A stretch of DNA of 64,000 nucleotides from CAVRQM01 sp965246915 (GCA_965246915.1 CBDFGB010000004.1:1-64000); one strand, 5' to 3'; numbered from the stretch's first letter, positions 24,516-33,674 are shown. Program-made: numbers and translations. Notes: a model not told the origin generated them from the sequence alone.

Positions 24516-24593
24516 TGCAGGCTAAGAATTTTCGTCTGGACTGACAAGCCGGTCGCCGTGATGGTGCGACCAAGACGCGGGAGGAAGCCGGAA

Positions 24594-25628
24594 ATGGCCA
24601 ATGTTCGCCTGGATCAGCATCCGGCGACGGACGGCGAGGTAGGCCAGGCGATCCTGGCCCTCGCCGAAGCGGGCAAGGAGATCGCCGCCATTCTGGCGCG
24701 CGGCCCGCTGACGCCGGACCTGAACGCGCATCGCGGCGAAGGCCACGGCGATGTGACGAAGGAGCTCGATCTTCGGACCGACGAAATCGTCGTCGCCGCA
24801 CTGCGTGCCGTGCCGGTGCGCTGGCTGGCGTCGGAAGAGCGTGACGAGGCCATCGAACTCAATGTCGCGGGGTCGCTCGCCGTGGCGATCGACCCGCTCG
24901 ACGGATCTTCGAACATCGAGACGAACTGCCCTATGGGCACGATCTTTTCGATCCTGCCGGCCCGCGACACTGGTCCCGCCTCGTTCCTGCGGCCGGGGCG
25001 CGAGCAGCTGGCCGCCGGCTTCCTTATTTACGGGCCGCATACCTCGCTCGTGCTGACCGTCGGCGATGGCGCGCACCTGTTCGTGCTCGATCCGGCGACC
25101 GGTGCCTTCGTGGAGGACGGCGAGCCGCTGCGCATCGCGCTGGAAGCGCGCGAATACGCGATCAATGGCTCGAACGAACGGCATTGGGACCCCGTGGTGC
25201 GCCGCTTCGCCGAGGAATGTCGGCAGGGCCGGGAAGGCCCTGTCGGACGCGACTTCAACACGCGCTGGATCGCCTCCATGGTCGCCGAGGCCTATCGGAT
25301 CCTACGTCGCGGCGGCGTCTACCTTTATCCGGCCGACTCCCGGCCCGGCTATTCCGAAGGGCGGCTGCGGCTCGTCTACGAGGCCAATCCGATCGCCTGG
25401 ATCATGGAGGAGGCGGGCGGGTCGGCCACCGACGGACGCAACCGAATTCTCGATCTCACGCCGCGCGGCATTCACCAACGGGTGCCCTTGGTGTTCGGTG
25501 CAGTCGAGGACGTCATGCGTCTTTTGTCGTATTACACGACGCCGGAGCCGACGCGCCACGAGCCGTTGTTCGGCAATCGCACGCTGTTTCGCGGCCAGGG
25601 CGGCATTGGGGCGCGCGCATGTCGGTGA
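24594..25628 (+). CDS. cbbF: Fructose-1,6-bisphosphatase class I
   Basis: Hydrolyses fructose-1,6-bisphosphate (and possibly sedoheptulose bisphosphate) in the Calvin cycle. Seen: 344 aa; metal-binding motif DPLDGSSNIETN near residue 105, YAINGSNERHW, and RRGGVYLYPADSRPGY near residue 245, all typical of class I enzymes. ATG at 24594 with GAGGA 8 nt upstream; longer upstream readings run through the operator. Its last 10 bp overlap the phosphoribulokinase start. First gene of the cbb operon. Confidence 0.94.
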   Translation: MANVRLDQHPATDGEVGQAILALAEAGKEIAAILARGPLTPDLNAHRGEGHGDVTKELDLRTDEIVVAALRAVPVRWLASEERDEAIELNVAGSLAVAIDPLDGSSNIETNCPMGTIFSILPARDTGPASFLRPGREQLAAGFLIYGPHTSLVLTVGDGAHLFVLDPATGAFVEDGEPLRIALEAREYAINGSNERHWDPVVRRFAEECRQGREGPVGRDFNTRWIASMVAEAYRILRRGGVYLYPADSRPGYSEGRLRLVYEANPIAWIMEEAGGSATDGRNRILDLTPRGIHQRVPLVFGAVEDVMRLLSYYTTPEPTRHEPLFGNRTLFRGQGGIGARACR

Positions 25629-26494
25629 AGCATCCGATCATCTCGGTGACCGGCTCGTCTGGTGCCGGCACGACATCGGTACGCAGCGTGTTCGAGGCGA
25701 TATTCCGCCGCGAGAACATCGTCGCCGCGACGATCGAGGGCGATGCGTTCCATCGCTACGACCGCGTAGAGATGAAGGCCAAGATGCTGGAGCACACGGC
25801 GGCCGGCAACAACCACTTCTCGCATTTCGGCAAGGACGAGAACCTCCTGGTCGAACTGCAGCAGACCTTCGCCGACTACGCGGAGAGCGGGACCGGCAAG
25901 ACGCGGCACTACATCCACGATGCGAAGGAGGCGGAGCTCTATAAGTCGCCGCCCGGCACGTTCACGGAGTGGGAGATGCTGCCGCAGCCCACCGACCTTC
26001 TGCTGTACGAGGGTCTGCACGGCGCGGTGGTGGACGGCGACATCGACATCGCGAGGCATGCCGACATCCGTATCGGCGTGGTGCCGGTCATCAATCTCGA
26101 GTGGATCCAGAAAATCCATCGCGATCGCGCGAGCCGCAACTACACCACCGAGGAGGTGATGGACACGATCCTGCGGCGGATGCCCGACTATGTGCATGTG
26201 ATCTGCCCCCAGTTCGCCCAGACCGATATCAATTTCCAGCGGGTCCCGACGGTGGACACGTCCGATCCGTTCATCGCGCGTTGGATTCCCACTCCCGACG
26301 AATCGATCGTGGTGATCCGCTTTCGCAACCCACGGGGCATCGACTTCCCCTATTTGCTGTCGATGCTGCACGGCAGCTTCATGTCGCGGGCCAACTCTAT
26401 CGCGATCCCAGGCAACAAGATGGATCTGGCGATGCAGCTGATCCTGACACCCATCATCCTGCAACTCGTCGAGCGCAAGCGGCGCATTTTCTGA
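25619..26494 (+). CDS. cbbP: Phosphoribulokinase
   Basis: Makes ribulose-1,5-bisphosphate from ribulose-5-phosphate and ATP, committing carbon to RuBisCO. Seen: 291 aa of the bacterial PRK class; P-loop GSSGAGTTSV at residues 12-21, EGDAFHRYDR, the Asp-containing LLLYEGLHGAV and the C-terminal LLSMLHGSFMSRANSIAIPG. ATG at 25619 overlaps the cbbF stop by 10 bp. Downstream cbbA follows after 13 bp. Confidence 0.95.
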   Translation: MSVKHPIISVTGSSGAGTTSVRSVFEAIFRRENIVAATIEGDAFHRYDRVEMKAKMLEHTAAGNNHFSHFGKDENLLVELQQTFADYAESGTGKTRHYIHDAKEAELYKSPPGTFTEWEMLPQPTDLLLYEGLHGAVVDGDIDIARHADIRIGVVPVINLEWIQKIHRDRASRNYTTEEVMDTILRRMPDYVHVICPQFAQTDINFQRVPTVDTSDPFIARWIPTPDESIVVIRFRNPRGIDFPYLLSMLHGSFMSRANSIAIPGNKMDLAMQLILTPIILQLVERKRRIF

Positions 26495-26507
26495 ACAGGA
26501 GGACCAC

Positions 26508-27587
26508 ATGGCCCGCATCACCCTGCGGCAGCTTCTGGACGATGCCGCCGAACATCATTACGGCGTGCCGGCGTTCAACATCAACAACATGGAGCAGGTG
26601 CTGGCGATCATGCAGGCGGCTGCCGCGAGCGACGCGCCGGTGATCCTTCAGGCGTCGCGTGGTGCCCGGACCTATGCCGGCGACATCATGCTGCAAAAGA
26701 TGGTCGAGGCCGCGGAGGCGATGTTCCCCTCCATCCCGATCTGCCTGCATCAGGACCACGGCAACGACGAGGGCACCTGCCTGTCGGCCATCCAATACGG
26801 TTTTACCTCCGTTATGATGGACGGATCGCTCAAGGAGGATGCGAAGACTCCGGCCGATTGGGACTACAATGTCGGCATCACCGGCGACGTGACGCGGATT
26901 GCCCACAAGCTCGGCGTCTCGGTCGAGGGGGAGCTGGGCGTGCTCGGCAGCCTGGAGAGCGGGCAGGGCGAGGCGGAGGACGGCCATGGCGCCGAAGGCA
27001 AGCTGTCCATGGATCAGCTGCTGACCGACCCCGACCAGGCGGTGATGTTCGTCGAGGCCACGCAGGTCGACGCCCTGGCGATCGCCATGGGCACATCGCA
27101 CGGCGCCTACAAATTCTCGCGCAAGCCGGACGGCGACATCCTTGCCATGCATGTCATCAAGGCGATCAACGAGCGCCTGCCGAGCCTGCATCTGGTCATG
27201 CACGGCTCATCGGCCGTGCCGCAGGATCTGCAGGACGAATTCAATAGGTGGGGCGGCGAGATGCCGCAGACCTGGGGTGTGCCGGTCGAGGAAGTCCTGG
27301 TCGGCATCAAGCACGGCGTGCGCAAGGTCAACATCGACACCGACTGCCGGCTCGCGATGGCCGCCGAGTTCCGTCGCGTCGCAACCCAGAACAAGTCGGA
27401 GTTCGACCCGCGCAAATTCCTGGCCCCCTCGATGAAGGCGCTGAGCACGCTGTGCAAGGCGCGCTTCGACGCGTTCGGCACCGCCGGTAAGGCGTCGAGG
27501 ATCAAGGTCATCAGCCTGTCCGATATGGCCCGCCGCTATGCGAGCGGCGCTCTCGCCTCACGCGCCGCCGTCGCGGCCGCGGCCTGA
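26508..27587 (+). CDS. cbbA: Fructose-bisphosphate aldolase class II (Calvin type)
   Basis: Zinc-dependent aldolase joining triose phosphates to fructose or sedoheptulose bisphosphate. Seen: 359 aa; PAFNINNMEQVLAI opening, the metal ligands in CLHQDHGND, MMDGSL, the glycine-rich EGELGVLGSLESG, HGSSAVPQ, and KVNIDTDCRLAMAA. The AGGAGG-like AACAGGAGGACC precedes the ATG. Between phosphoribulokinase and RuBisCO, 18 bp ahead of cbbL, clearly operonic. Confidence 0.95.
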   Translation: MARITLRQLLDDAAEHHYGVPAFNINNMEQVLAIMQAAAASDAPVILQASRGARTYAGDIMLQKMVEAAEAMFPSIPICLHQDHGNDEGTCLSAIQYGFTSVMMDGSLKEDAKTPADWDYNVGITGDVTRIAHKLGVSVEGELGVLGSLESGQGEAEDGHGAEGKLSMDQLLTDPDQAVMFVEATQVDALAIAMGTSHGAYKFSRKPDGDILAMHVIKAINERLPSLHLVMHGSSAVPQDLQDEFNRWGGEMPQTWGVPVEEVLVGIKHGVRKVNIDTDCRLAMAAEFRRVATQNKSEFDPRKFLAPSMKALSTLCKARFDAFGTAGKASRIKVISLSDMARRYASGALASRAAVAAAA

Positions 27588-27605
27588 ACCAAGGAGAACT
27601 GCGAT

Positions 27606-29081
27606 ATGAATGAAATGGCCCCCGATCGCGACGCCAAGACGGTACGTGGCAAGGAGCGCTACGTCTCCGGCGTCATGGAATACCGCAAGATGGGCTACTG
27701 GGAGCCCGACTACGAGCCGAAAGACACCGATGTCATCTGCCTGTTCCGCATCACGCCGCAGGACGGCGTCGATCCGATCGAGGCGTCGGCGGCCGTCGCG
27801 GGCGAAAGCTCGACCGCGACCTGGACCGTGGTCTGGACGGACCGCCTGACCGCCTGCGAGAAGTATCGCGCCAAGGCATATCGTGTCGACCCGGTGCCGA
27901 ACGCGCCCGGATCCTATTTCACGTATGTCGCCTATGACCTCGATCTGTTCGAGCCTGGCTCGATCGCCAACCTGACCGCCTCGGTGATCGGCAACGTGTT
28001 CGGCTTCAAGCCGCTGAAGGCGCTGCGTCTCGAGGACATGCGCTTCCCGGTCGCCTATGTGAAGACCTTCGACGGTCCGCCGACCGGCATCGTCGTGGAG
28101 CGCGAGCGCCTCGACAAGTTCGGCCGCCCGCTGCTGGGCGCCACGGTGAAGCCGAAGCTCGGCCTGTCGGGCCGCAACTATGGCCGCGTCGTCTATGAGG
28201 CGCTGAAAGGCGGCCTCGACTTCACGAAGGACGACGAGAACATCAACAGCCAGCCGTTCATGCACTGGCGCGACCGGTTCCTGTATTGCATGGAGGCGGT
28301 CAACAAAGCCCAGGCGGCGACCGGCGAGGTCAAGGGCACGTATCTGAACGTGACCGCCGGCACCATGGAGGAGATGTACGCCCGCGCCGAGTTCGCCAAG
28401 GAACTCGGCTCGGTCATCATCATGATCGACCTGGTGATCGGCTACACCGCGATCCAGTCGATGTCGAAGTGGGCGCGGCGCAACGACATGATCCTGCACC
28501 TGCACCGCGCCGGCCACTCGACCTACACGCGCCAAAAAATCCACGGGGTCAGCTTCCGCGTCATCGCGAAATGGATGCGGCTGGCGGGCGTGGACCACAT
28601 CCACGCCGGCACGGTGGTCGGCAAGCTGGAGGGCGATCCGCTGACGACGCGCGGCTACTACGATATCTGCCGCGACAACTTCAACCCGATGACCCTTGAA
28701 CACGGCGTGTTCTTCGATCAGGAATGGGCATCCCTGCGCAAGATGATGCCGGTCGCCTCGGGCGGCATTCACGCAGGCCAGATGCATCAGCTTCTGGAAT
28801 ATCTCGGCGAGGATGTCGTGCTGCAATTCGGCGGCGGCACGATCGGCCATCCGCAGGGGATCCAGGCGGGTGCGACCGCCAACCGCGTGGCGCTGGAGGC
28901 GATGATCCTGGCGCGCAACGAGGGCCGCGACACGAAGCACGAAGGCCCGGAGATTCTGGCGCAGGCGGCCAAGCACTGCCAGCCGCTGCATCAGGCGTTG
29001 GAGATCTGGAAGGACATCACCTTCGACTACACCTCGACCGACGCGCCGGACTTCGCGCCGACGGCGAGCGTTTCGGTCTGA
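27606..29081 (+). CDS. cbbL: RuBisCO large subunit, form I red-type
   Basis: Catalytic subunit fixing CO2 onto ribulose-1,5-bisphosphate. Seen: 491 aa; KPKLGLSGRNYGR, the carbamylated-lysine site LDFTKDDENIN (K208 as numbered here), HRAGHSTYTRQK and loop 6 region HAGTVVGKLEGD. The longer N-terminus and the PLMPVASGGIH-like MPVASGGIHAGQMH block fit form IC/ID (red) enzymes of proteobacteria; cbbX downstream supports that. AAGGAG 9 nt before the ATG is a strong ribosome site. Confidence 0.97.
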   Translation: MNEMAPDRDAKTVRGKERYVSGVMEYRKMGYWEPDYEPKDTDVICLFRITPQDGVDPIEASAAVAGESSTATWTVVWTDRLTACEKYRAKAYRVDPVPNAPGSYFTYVAYDLDLFEPGSIANLTASVIGNVFGFKPLKALRLEDMRFPVAYVKTFDGPPTGIVVERERLDKFGRPLLGATVKPKLGLSGRNYGRVVYEALKGGLDFTKDDENINSQPFMHWRDRFLYCMEAVNKAQAATGEVKGTYLNVTAGTMEEMYARAEFAKELGSVIIMIDLVIGYTAIQSMSKWARRNDMILHLHRAGHSTYTRQKIHGVSFRVIAKWMRLAGVDHIHAGTVVGKLEGDPLTTRGYYDICRDNFNPMTLEHGVFFDQEWASLRKMMPVASGGIHAGQMHQLLEYLGEDVVLQFGGGTIGHPQGIQAGATANRVALEAMILARNEGRDTKHEGPEILAQAAKHCQPLHQALEIWKDITFDYTSTDAPDFAPTASVSV

Positions 29082-29083
29082 CT

Positions 29084-29150
29084 GTCGTCATGGCCGGGCT
29101 CGACCCGGCCATCCGCCAACCCGAGCTGCCCGGTCAAGCCCGGGCACGAC
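29084..29150. repeat. REP-like palindromic element between cbbL and cbbS
   Basis: Two hairpins with paired ends: ATGGCCGGG/CCCGGCCAT with a 5-nt loop (29090-29112) and TGCCCGG/CCGGGCA with a 6-nt loop (29127-29146). Outer GTCGT (29084-29088) pairs with ACGAC (29146-29150). This is like the dispersed GTC-ATGGCCGGGC-T-type extragenic palindromes I know from alphaproteobacterial genomes. It fills the short gap after the cbbL stop and could tune cbbL:cbbS mRNA stability. Confidence 0.75.
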
Positions 29151-29168
29151 GCACCAATGGAGACCACG

Positions 29169-29561
29169 ATGCGCAACACGCAAGGCTGTTTCGCCTTCCT
29201 GCCGGATTTGACCGACGAGCAGATCACCAAGCAGGTTCAATACATCATCGACAAAGGCTGGGCGGTAAACATCGAGTTCACGGATGACGCGCATCCCCGC
29301 AATACCTACTGGGAGATGTGGGGTCATCCGATGTTTGACGTCGCCGACGCGGCCGGCGTGATGCTGGAGTTGCGGGAGTGCCGCCGCACCTACGGTGATC
29401 ACTACATTCGCATCAGCGGCTTCGACGCGACTCCGAACTGGGAATCCGTGCGGATCTCGTTCCTCGTGAACCGGCCCGAGATCGAGCCGTCGTTCCACCT
29501 GCTGCGCAGCGAAGGGCATGGCCGGTCGATCCAATACACGACCGTCACCGCGCCACGCTGA
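29169..29561 (+). CDS. cbbS: RuBisCO small subunit, red-type
   Basis: Structural partner of CbbL in the L8S8 enzyme. Seen: 130 aa; MRNTQGCFAFLPDLTDEQIT opening, IEFTDDAHPRNTYWEMWGHP, and a C-terminal extension (FLVNRPEIEPSFHLLRSEG) characteristic of red-type small subunits. ATG at 29169 has GGAGA 5 nt upstream; another in-frame ATG four codons earlier (29157) is less likely. The TGA overlaps the cbbX ATG. Confidence 0.94.
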   Translation: MRNTQGCFAFLPDLTDEQITKQVQYIIDKGWAVNIEFTDDAHPRNTYWEMWGHPMFDVADAAGVMLELRECRRTYGDHYIRISGFDATPNWESVRISFLVNRPEIEPSFHLLRSEGHGRSIQYTTVTAPR

Positions 29562-30457
29562 TGAACGACGCGCCCGCCTCGATCGACCTTCGACATGAGT
29601 TCGCCGAGGCTGGCGTCGGCGCCATCCTCGACGAGCTCGATCGCGAACTGCTTGGCCTGAAGCCGGTCAAGCAGCGCATCCGTGAGATCTCGTCGCTTCT
29701 GCTGGTGGAGCGGGTGCGGCGGCGGTTCGGCCTGTCCGGCGAGCCGCCGACGCTGCACATGAGTTTCACGGGCAATCCCGGCACGGGCAAAACGACCGTC
29801 GCGCTGCGGATGGCGGGGATCCTGCACAAGCTCGGGTTCGTGCGCAAAGGCCATCTCGTCTCCGTGACACGCGACGATCTCGTCGGGCAGTATATCGGCC
29901 ATACCGCGCCCAAGACGAAAGAAATCCTCAAGCGCGCCATGGGCGGCGTATTGTTCATCGACGAAGCCTACTACCTCCATCGCGCCGAGAACGAACGCGA
30001 CTATGGCCAGGAGGCCATCGAAATCCTGCTGCAGGTGATGGAGAATCAACGCGAGGATCTTGTCGTCATCCTGGCCGGCTATGCCGACCGTATGGACCGG
30101 TTCTACGCGACCAACCCAGGATTCCGGTCGCGTGTCGCGCATCACATCGACTTTCCGGACTACGACAACGCGGAGCTGCTTGGCATCGCCGAGTCGATCC
30201 TGAAGACCCAAGCCTATCACTTGAGCGATTCCGCCCGCGCGGCGTTCTCGGAATACATTACCGCTCGCCGGAAGCTGCCGCATTTCGCCAATGCGCGGTC
30301 GATCCGCAATGCGCTGGATAGGGCGAGGCTGCGGCAGGCCAACCGGCTGGTCGGCGGGGCCGTCGATGGGGCGGTCACGACCGACGACTTGTCCAAGATC
30401 GAAGCCTCGGACATTCTGGCCAGCAGGGTGTTCAAGGACGCGGAAGCCCATGGCTGA
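29561..30457 (+). CDS. cbbX: RuBisCO activase CbbX
   Basis: Hexameric AAA+ motor that threads the CbbL C-terminus to remove inhibitory sugar phosphates from red-type RuBisCO. Seen: 298 aa; Walker A FTGNPGTGKTTVAL near residue 71, the pore loop DLVGQYIGHTAPKT, Walker B GVLFIDEAYYL, and the sensor-2 region. ATG overlaps the cbbS stop by one base, and its stop overlaps rpe by eight, so its dose is coupled to both. Confidence 0.95.
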   Translation: MNDAPASIDLRHEFAEAGVGAILDELDRELLGLKPVKQRIREISSLLLVERVRRRFGLSGEPPTLHMSFTGNPGTGKTTVALRMAGILHKLGFVRKGHLVSVTRDDLVGQYIGHTAPKTKEILKRAMGGVLFIDEAYYLHRAENERDYGQEAIEILLQVMENQREDLVVILAGYADRMDRFYATNPGFRSRVAHHIDFPDYDNAELLGIAESILKTQAYHLSDSARAAFSEYITARRKLPHFANARSIRNALDRARLRQANRLVGGAVDGAVTTDDLSKIEASDILASRVFKDAEAHG

Positions 30458-31124
30458 GCCGCTCGTGATCTCGCCGTCGATCCTGTCGGCGGATTTCGCG
30501 AAACTGGGCGAGGAGGTGCGTGCCATCACCGAGGCGGGCGCCGACTGGGTCCATGTCGACGTGATGGATGGGCATTTCGTGCCCAACATCACGATCGGCC
30601 CCGACGTGGTGCGCGCCATCCGGCCGCACAGCGCGCTGCCGTTCGACGTGCATCTGATGATTTCGCCGGCCGAGCCGTATCTCGAGGCGTTTGCCAAGGC
30701 GGGCGCGGACATCATCACGGTGCATGCCGAGGCCGGACCGCATCTGCATCGCTGCATGCAGGTGATCCGCGGACTGGGCAAGAAGGCGGGTGTGACGATC
30801 TGCCCCGGCACACCGCCGGACGTGATCGAGTATGTGCTGGACGCGGTGGACCTGGTTCTGGTGATGACCGTCAACCCGGGTTTCGGCGGGCAGGCGTTCA
30901 TCGGCTCGCAGCTGGGGAAGATACGGCGGGTGCGGGAAATGATCGGCGACCGAAAGATCCGGCTGGAAATCGATGGCGGAGTGTCGCCGCTGACGGCGGC
31001 GGATTGCATCGAGGCAGGGGCGGACACGCTGGTTGCAGGTTCGGCGGTGTTCAAGGGCGGCCCGGGCGCCTATGCGGCGAATATCGCCGCCATTCGGGGG
31101 CAGGCGAGAGCGCAAGCCGCGTGA
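30450..31124 (+). CDS. rpe: Ribulose-phosphate 3-epimerase
   Basis: Converts xylulose-5-phosphate to ribulose-5-phosphate for regeneration of RuBP (cbbE function). Seen: 224 aa; ILSADFAKLGEEVRAI, HVDVMDGHFVPNITIG, MTVNPGFGGQAFI and LEIDGGVSPLTA contain the metal-binding and catalytic residues of the TIM barrel. ATG at 30450 overlaps the cbbX stop by 8 bp. End of the Calvin operon; transketolase and glyceraldehyde-phosphate dehydrogenase are not present here. Confidence 0.95.
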   Translation: MAEPLVISPSILSADFAKLGEEVRAITEAGADWVHVDVMDGHFVPNITIGPDVVRAIRPHSALPFDVHLMISPAEPYLEAFAKAGADIITVHAEAGPHLHRCMQVIRGLGKKAGVTICPGTPPDVIEYVLDAVDLVLVMTVNPGFGGQAFIGSQLGKIRRVREMIGDRKIRLEIDGGVSPLTAADCIEAGADTLVAGSAVFKGGPGAYAANIAAIRGQARAQAA

Positions 31125-31176
31125 CCTTCTGTCGTAACGAATACGCAACAAATAGGATACGCGTATCCGAGGCGAC

Positions 31177-31896
31177 TTAGCCGGGTTTTGGACATCGCGC
31201 CGGATGAGCTGCGTGATTCTCGGGACAGGCGGGTGTCGCCCCAGAATGGGCCGCCTCAGTTCGGCTGCTTTGCCACGGCTTGTTCATGGGATCCCCTGCG
31301 GCTCGAGATCGCAGGCTCACGGCCCGCGATGATGAATCGGGGGCGTGCGGTGTGGCGGCTGGGGCCGGTTCGGCCGGTGCGGATTTCGCCGCTCGCCGGG
31401 GTGGGAACAGCGAGGGCGGCAGGTCCGGCCCGGGCTCCATCCCCAGCATCCGGCAGAGCGGCCGCAGGACCCGGCCGGCCTGCGGCCCGGCATCCAGCAG
31501 GGCCACCAGATCGGGGTCGTGGGTCAGCATGTGCCGGAGCTGGGCGGCGCAGCCGGCGGCGTGGTGGCCGAGCCATTCGACCACCCAGCCGAACCGCGAT
31601 GGCAGCCGGCGTTTTGACGCGGCGTTCTCCCGTTCCTCCCGCGGTTGGACGGTTCGGGCGCGGTGTGGCCGAGCGCGGAGCCGGCCGGCGCGGTGGCGGG
31701 CAACGAGGGATTCGACCCGTCGCATGACGCTGCTGAGATAGGCCGCGAACAGCAGACCGAGCGGAACATAGGCCCAGTATCTCACCGCCCGGTCGGCCGC
31801 CGCCCGGCGCAGATGCAGCAAGATCGGCCCCAGCCGCTCCGCGAGGTCGGGAGGTCCTATGGGCTCCGGCGGAAAGAGTGCGTGGATGTTATACAC
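31177..31896 (-). CDS. Conserved protein with one membrane helix, unknown function
   Basis: Function not recognised. Seen: 239 aa from a GTG at 31896 (YNIHALFPPEPIGPPDLAER), a single membrane span about residues 40-58 (WAYVPLGLLFAAYLSSVM), then an Arg-rich middle and a long Pro/Ala-rich, likely disordered tail. An in-frame TTG twelve codons upstream would start inside TTGACA, which looks like a -35 box, so the GTG is favoured. Convergent with rpe; a 14-bp palindrome sits in the 52-bp gap. Confidence 0.6.
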   Translation of the reverse strand: MYNIHALFPPEPIGPPDLAERLGPILLHLRRAAADRAVRYWAYVPLGLLFAAYLSSVMRRVESLVARHRAGRLRARPHRARTVQPREERENAASKRRLPSRFGWVVEWLGHHAAGCAAQLRHMLTHDPDLVALLDAGPQAGRVLRPLCRMLGMEPGPDLPPSLFPPRRAAKSAPAEPAPAATPHAPDSSSRAVSLRSRAAGDPMNKPWQSSRTEAAHSGATPACPENHAAHPARCPKPG

Positions 31897-31980
31897 GAAC
31901 GCATACTGAACACATAATGCAAACGGTGTCAAGAGTTGTGGCGGTCTGTGTGAGATGCCCGGGATGGGGTGCCGCGCATT

Positions 31981-33252
31981 TCAGTCGTGCCCGACCATCC
32001 GCCGGGTTTTGCGCAAACCCAGCGCCACAAGCCCGGCGACGACCGGAATGCTCGCGGCGACGACGACCTCCGGCTCGACCGGCAGGCCACCGGCCTTGAT
32101 CCCCTTGGCCAGATAACCGACCAGGCCCACGACGTAGTAAGTGACCGCCGCGATGGACAACCCCTCGACGGTCGACTGCAAACGCAATTGGATCTGCGCA
32201 CGCCGATTCATCGATTCCAGAACCGCCTGGGTCTGCTGTTCGCGCGTCACGTCGACGCGCGTTGAAAGCAACTGCGTGGCGCGCGCCGCGCGCTCGGCCA
32301 AGGCGTCCTGCCGTGCGGCGACCGATCGGCAGAAATCCATCGCGGGCGTCAGACGCCGCTCTGTGAACTCCTTGAAGGTGGGGAGTCCGTCGATCCGCAC
32401 CTCGCGCAGTTCCACGATGCGTTGTCGCATCACGTCGTCATACGCGCGGGCCGCGCTGAACCGATACAGATTGTCCGCCGCGCGGCTCTCGATCTGCGCT
32501 TCCATCAGCGTCAGCCGCTCCAGCAAGTCCGGCTCGTCGGCCTCCTGCGCGCTGACCAGGGCGGCGGTGATGCGGGCCAGTTCGATCTCCCGCTCGCGCA
32601 GGAACGGCGCGAGGTCGCGCGCGACGCCGAGCGCCAGCAGCGCCATCATCCGGTAGGTGTCGATCTCCAGCAGACGCTGGATCGTGCGGCCGCCTTGCCC
32701 GTGCGTCAGCCCGCGATCCAGCACCAGAACGCGCGAGAAGCCGTCGCCATGAATGCGAAAATCCGTGTAGGCCCTGGCCATCCCGCCGGCGACCGCCGAG
32801 CCCACCAGCGGATTGCAGTCGAACAGCTCGGCGATATCGTTCGGATCGAACTCGTCGTCGCGTAACAAAGCCGCGTGCGAGGCGACCAGGACGTGGCCGG
32901 GCAGGGCGGCGACCCAATCCTGAGGCACGGCGCCGAGTGCCGGATGACGGAATGGCGCCCCCGCGCCGTCCGGGGCCACGATCATGAAGCGGTTAAATTC
33001 GGAGTGGCTTTCCCAGCGCAGCCGAAACAGCCCCAGATCGGCGCTGTGGTGGTTGGCGCCCTTCGCCGGCGGCGACGCACCGTATCGCCGCATCAGGTCG
33101 GCGACCGCCGCCCATCCGGCTTCGCGCGGCGACGCATCCGCAAGCAGCGCGAGATAGGAGACCCGCAGCGGGGCCGCCATGGGCGATGGCGGACGGGCAT
33201 GGACCTCGTCGTTGAGAGCCACGCGCAAATCATGGTCCGGCGGCAGCGTCAT
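31981..33252 (-). CDS. DUF3422-family membrane protein
   Basis: Conserved alphaproteobacterial and proteobacterial family of unknown role. Seen: 423 aa; hallmark N-terminus LNDEVHARPPSP, then RWESHSEFNRFMI, a helical middle, and two C-terminal membrane helices (AAVTYYVVGLVGYLAKG and VVVAASIPVVAGLVALG) resembling a DUF155/YagE-like arrangement. Minus strand, not obviously in an operon; the next plus-strand gene starts 79 bp away. Family assignment good, role unknown. Confidence 0.85.
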   Translation of the reverse strand: MTLPPDHDLRVALNDEVHARPPSPMAAPLRVSYLALLADASPREAGWAAVADLMRRYGASPPAKGANHHSADLGLFRLRWESHSEFNRFMIVAPDGAGAPFRHPALGAVPQDWVAALPGHVLVASHAALLRDDEFDPNDIAELFDCNPLVGSAVAGGMARAYTDFRIHGDGFSRVLVLDRGLTHGQGGRTIQRLLEIDTYRMMALLALGVARDLAPFLREREIELARITAALVSAQEADEPDLLERLTLMEAQIESRAADNLYRFSAARAYDDVMRQRIVELREVRIDGLPTFKEFTERRLTPAMDFCRSVAARQDALAERAARATQLLSTRVDVTREQQTQAVLESMNRRAQIQLRLQSTVEGLSIAAVTYYVVGLVGYLAKGIKAGGLPVEPEVVVAASIPVVAGLVALGLRKTRRMVGHD

Positions 33253-33331
33253 CGCGGGCTTCCTCCGGCGCGTGGGACGACGCTAGGTTCGCCGTCGCCG
33301 GCCGCTCCGACAAGCCGGAACGGAGCGAGAC

Positions 33332-33580
33332 GTGCGCCTGCTGGTGGATTTGGTGATTGCGTTCACCCTGGCCGAGGCGGCAGTCCTCGCGCTCCGCCAC
33401 CACCTGACCCGACGCGGCGCATCGCCGGGCCGCGTCCTGCCCAACCTGGCGTCCGGCTTGTTCCTGCTGCTGGCTCTGCGGATCTCGCTCGGAGGGGATG
33501 ATGGGCTTTGGATTGGCGCGTGCCTCGGCGCCTCCGGGATTGCCCATGCGCTCGACATGCGGGCGAGGCGGGGTCGGTAG
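33332..33580 (+). CDS. Small membrane protein, unknown function
   Basis: An 82-aa product with two likely hydrophobic segments (LLVDLVIAFTLAEAAVLAL and LASGLFLLLALRISLG) and a positively charged C-terminus RARRGR, suggesting a bitopic or hairpin inner-membrane protein. The start ATG at 33332 follows a GAGCGAGACG purine run. Directed away from the DUF3422 gene. No family recognised; the hydrophobic pattern and codon use look genuine. Confidence 0.6.
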   Translation: MRLLVDLVIAFTLAEAAVLALRHHLTRRGASPGRVLPNLASGLFLLLALRISLGGDDGLWIGACLGASGIAHALDMRARRGR

Positions 33581-33674
33581 TCCCGAAAACAACGTAGCAG
33601 GCACGCCACGCGATGCGTGGCATCCGCCGGCCGGATCTTGTATGGCGCATTCTCAGGAACTTCGGAGACGGCGT

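Noticed and set aside
27558..28991. 477-codon minus-strand frame opposite cbbL
   Set aside because: Codon mirror of the RuBisCO gene; His/Arg/Gln-rich composition and no ribosome site.
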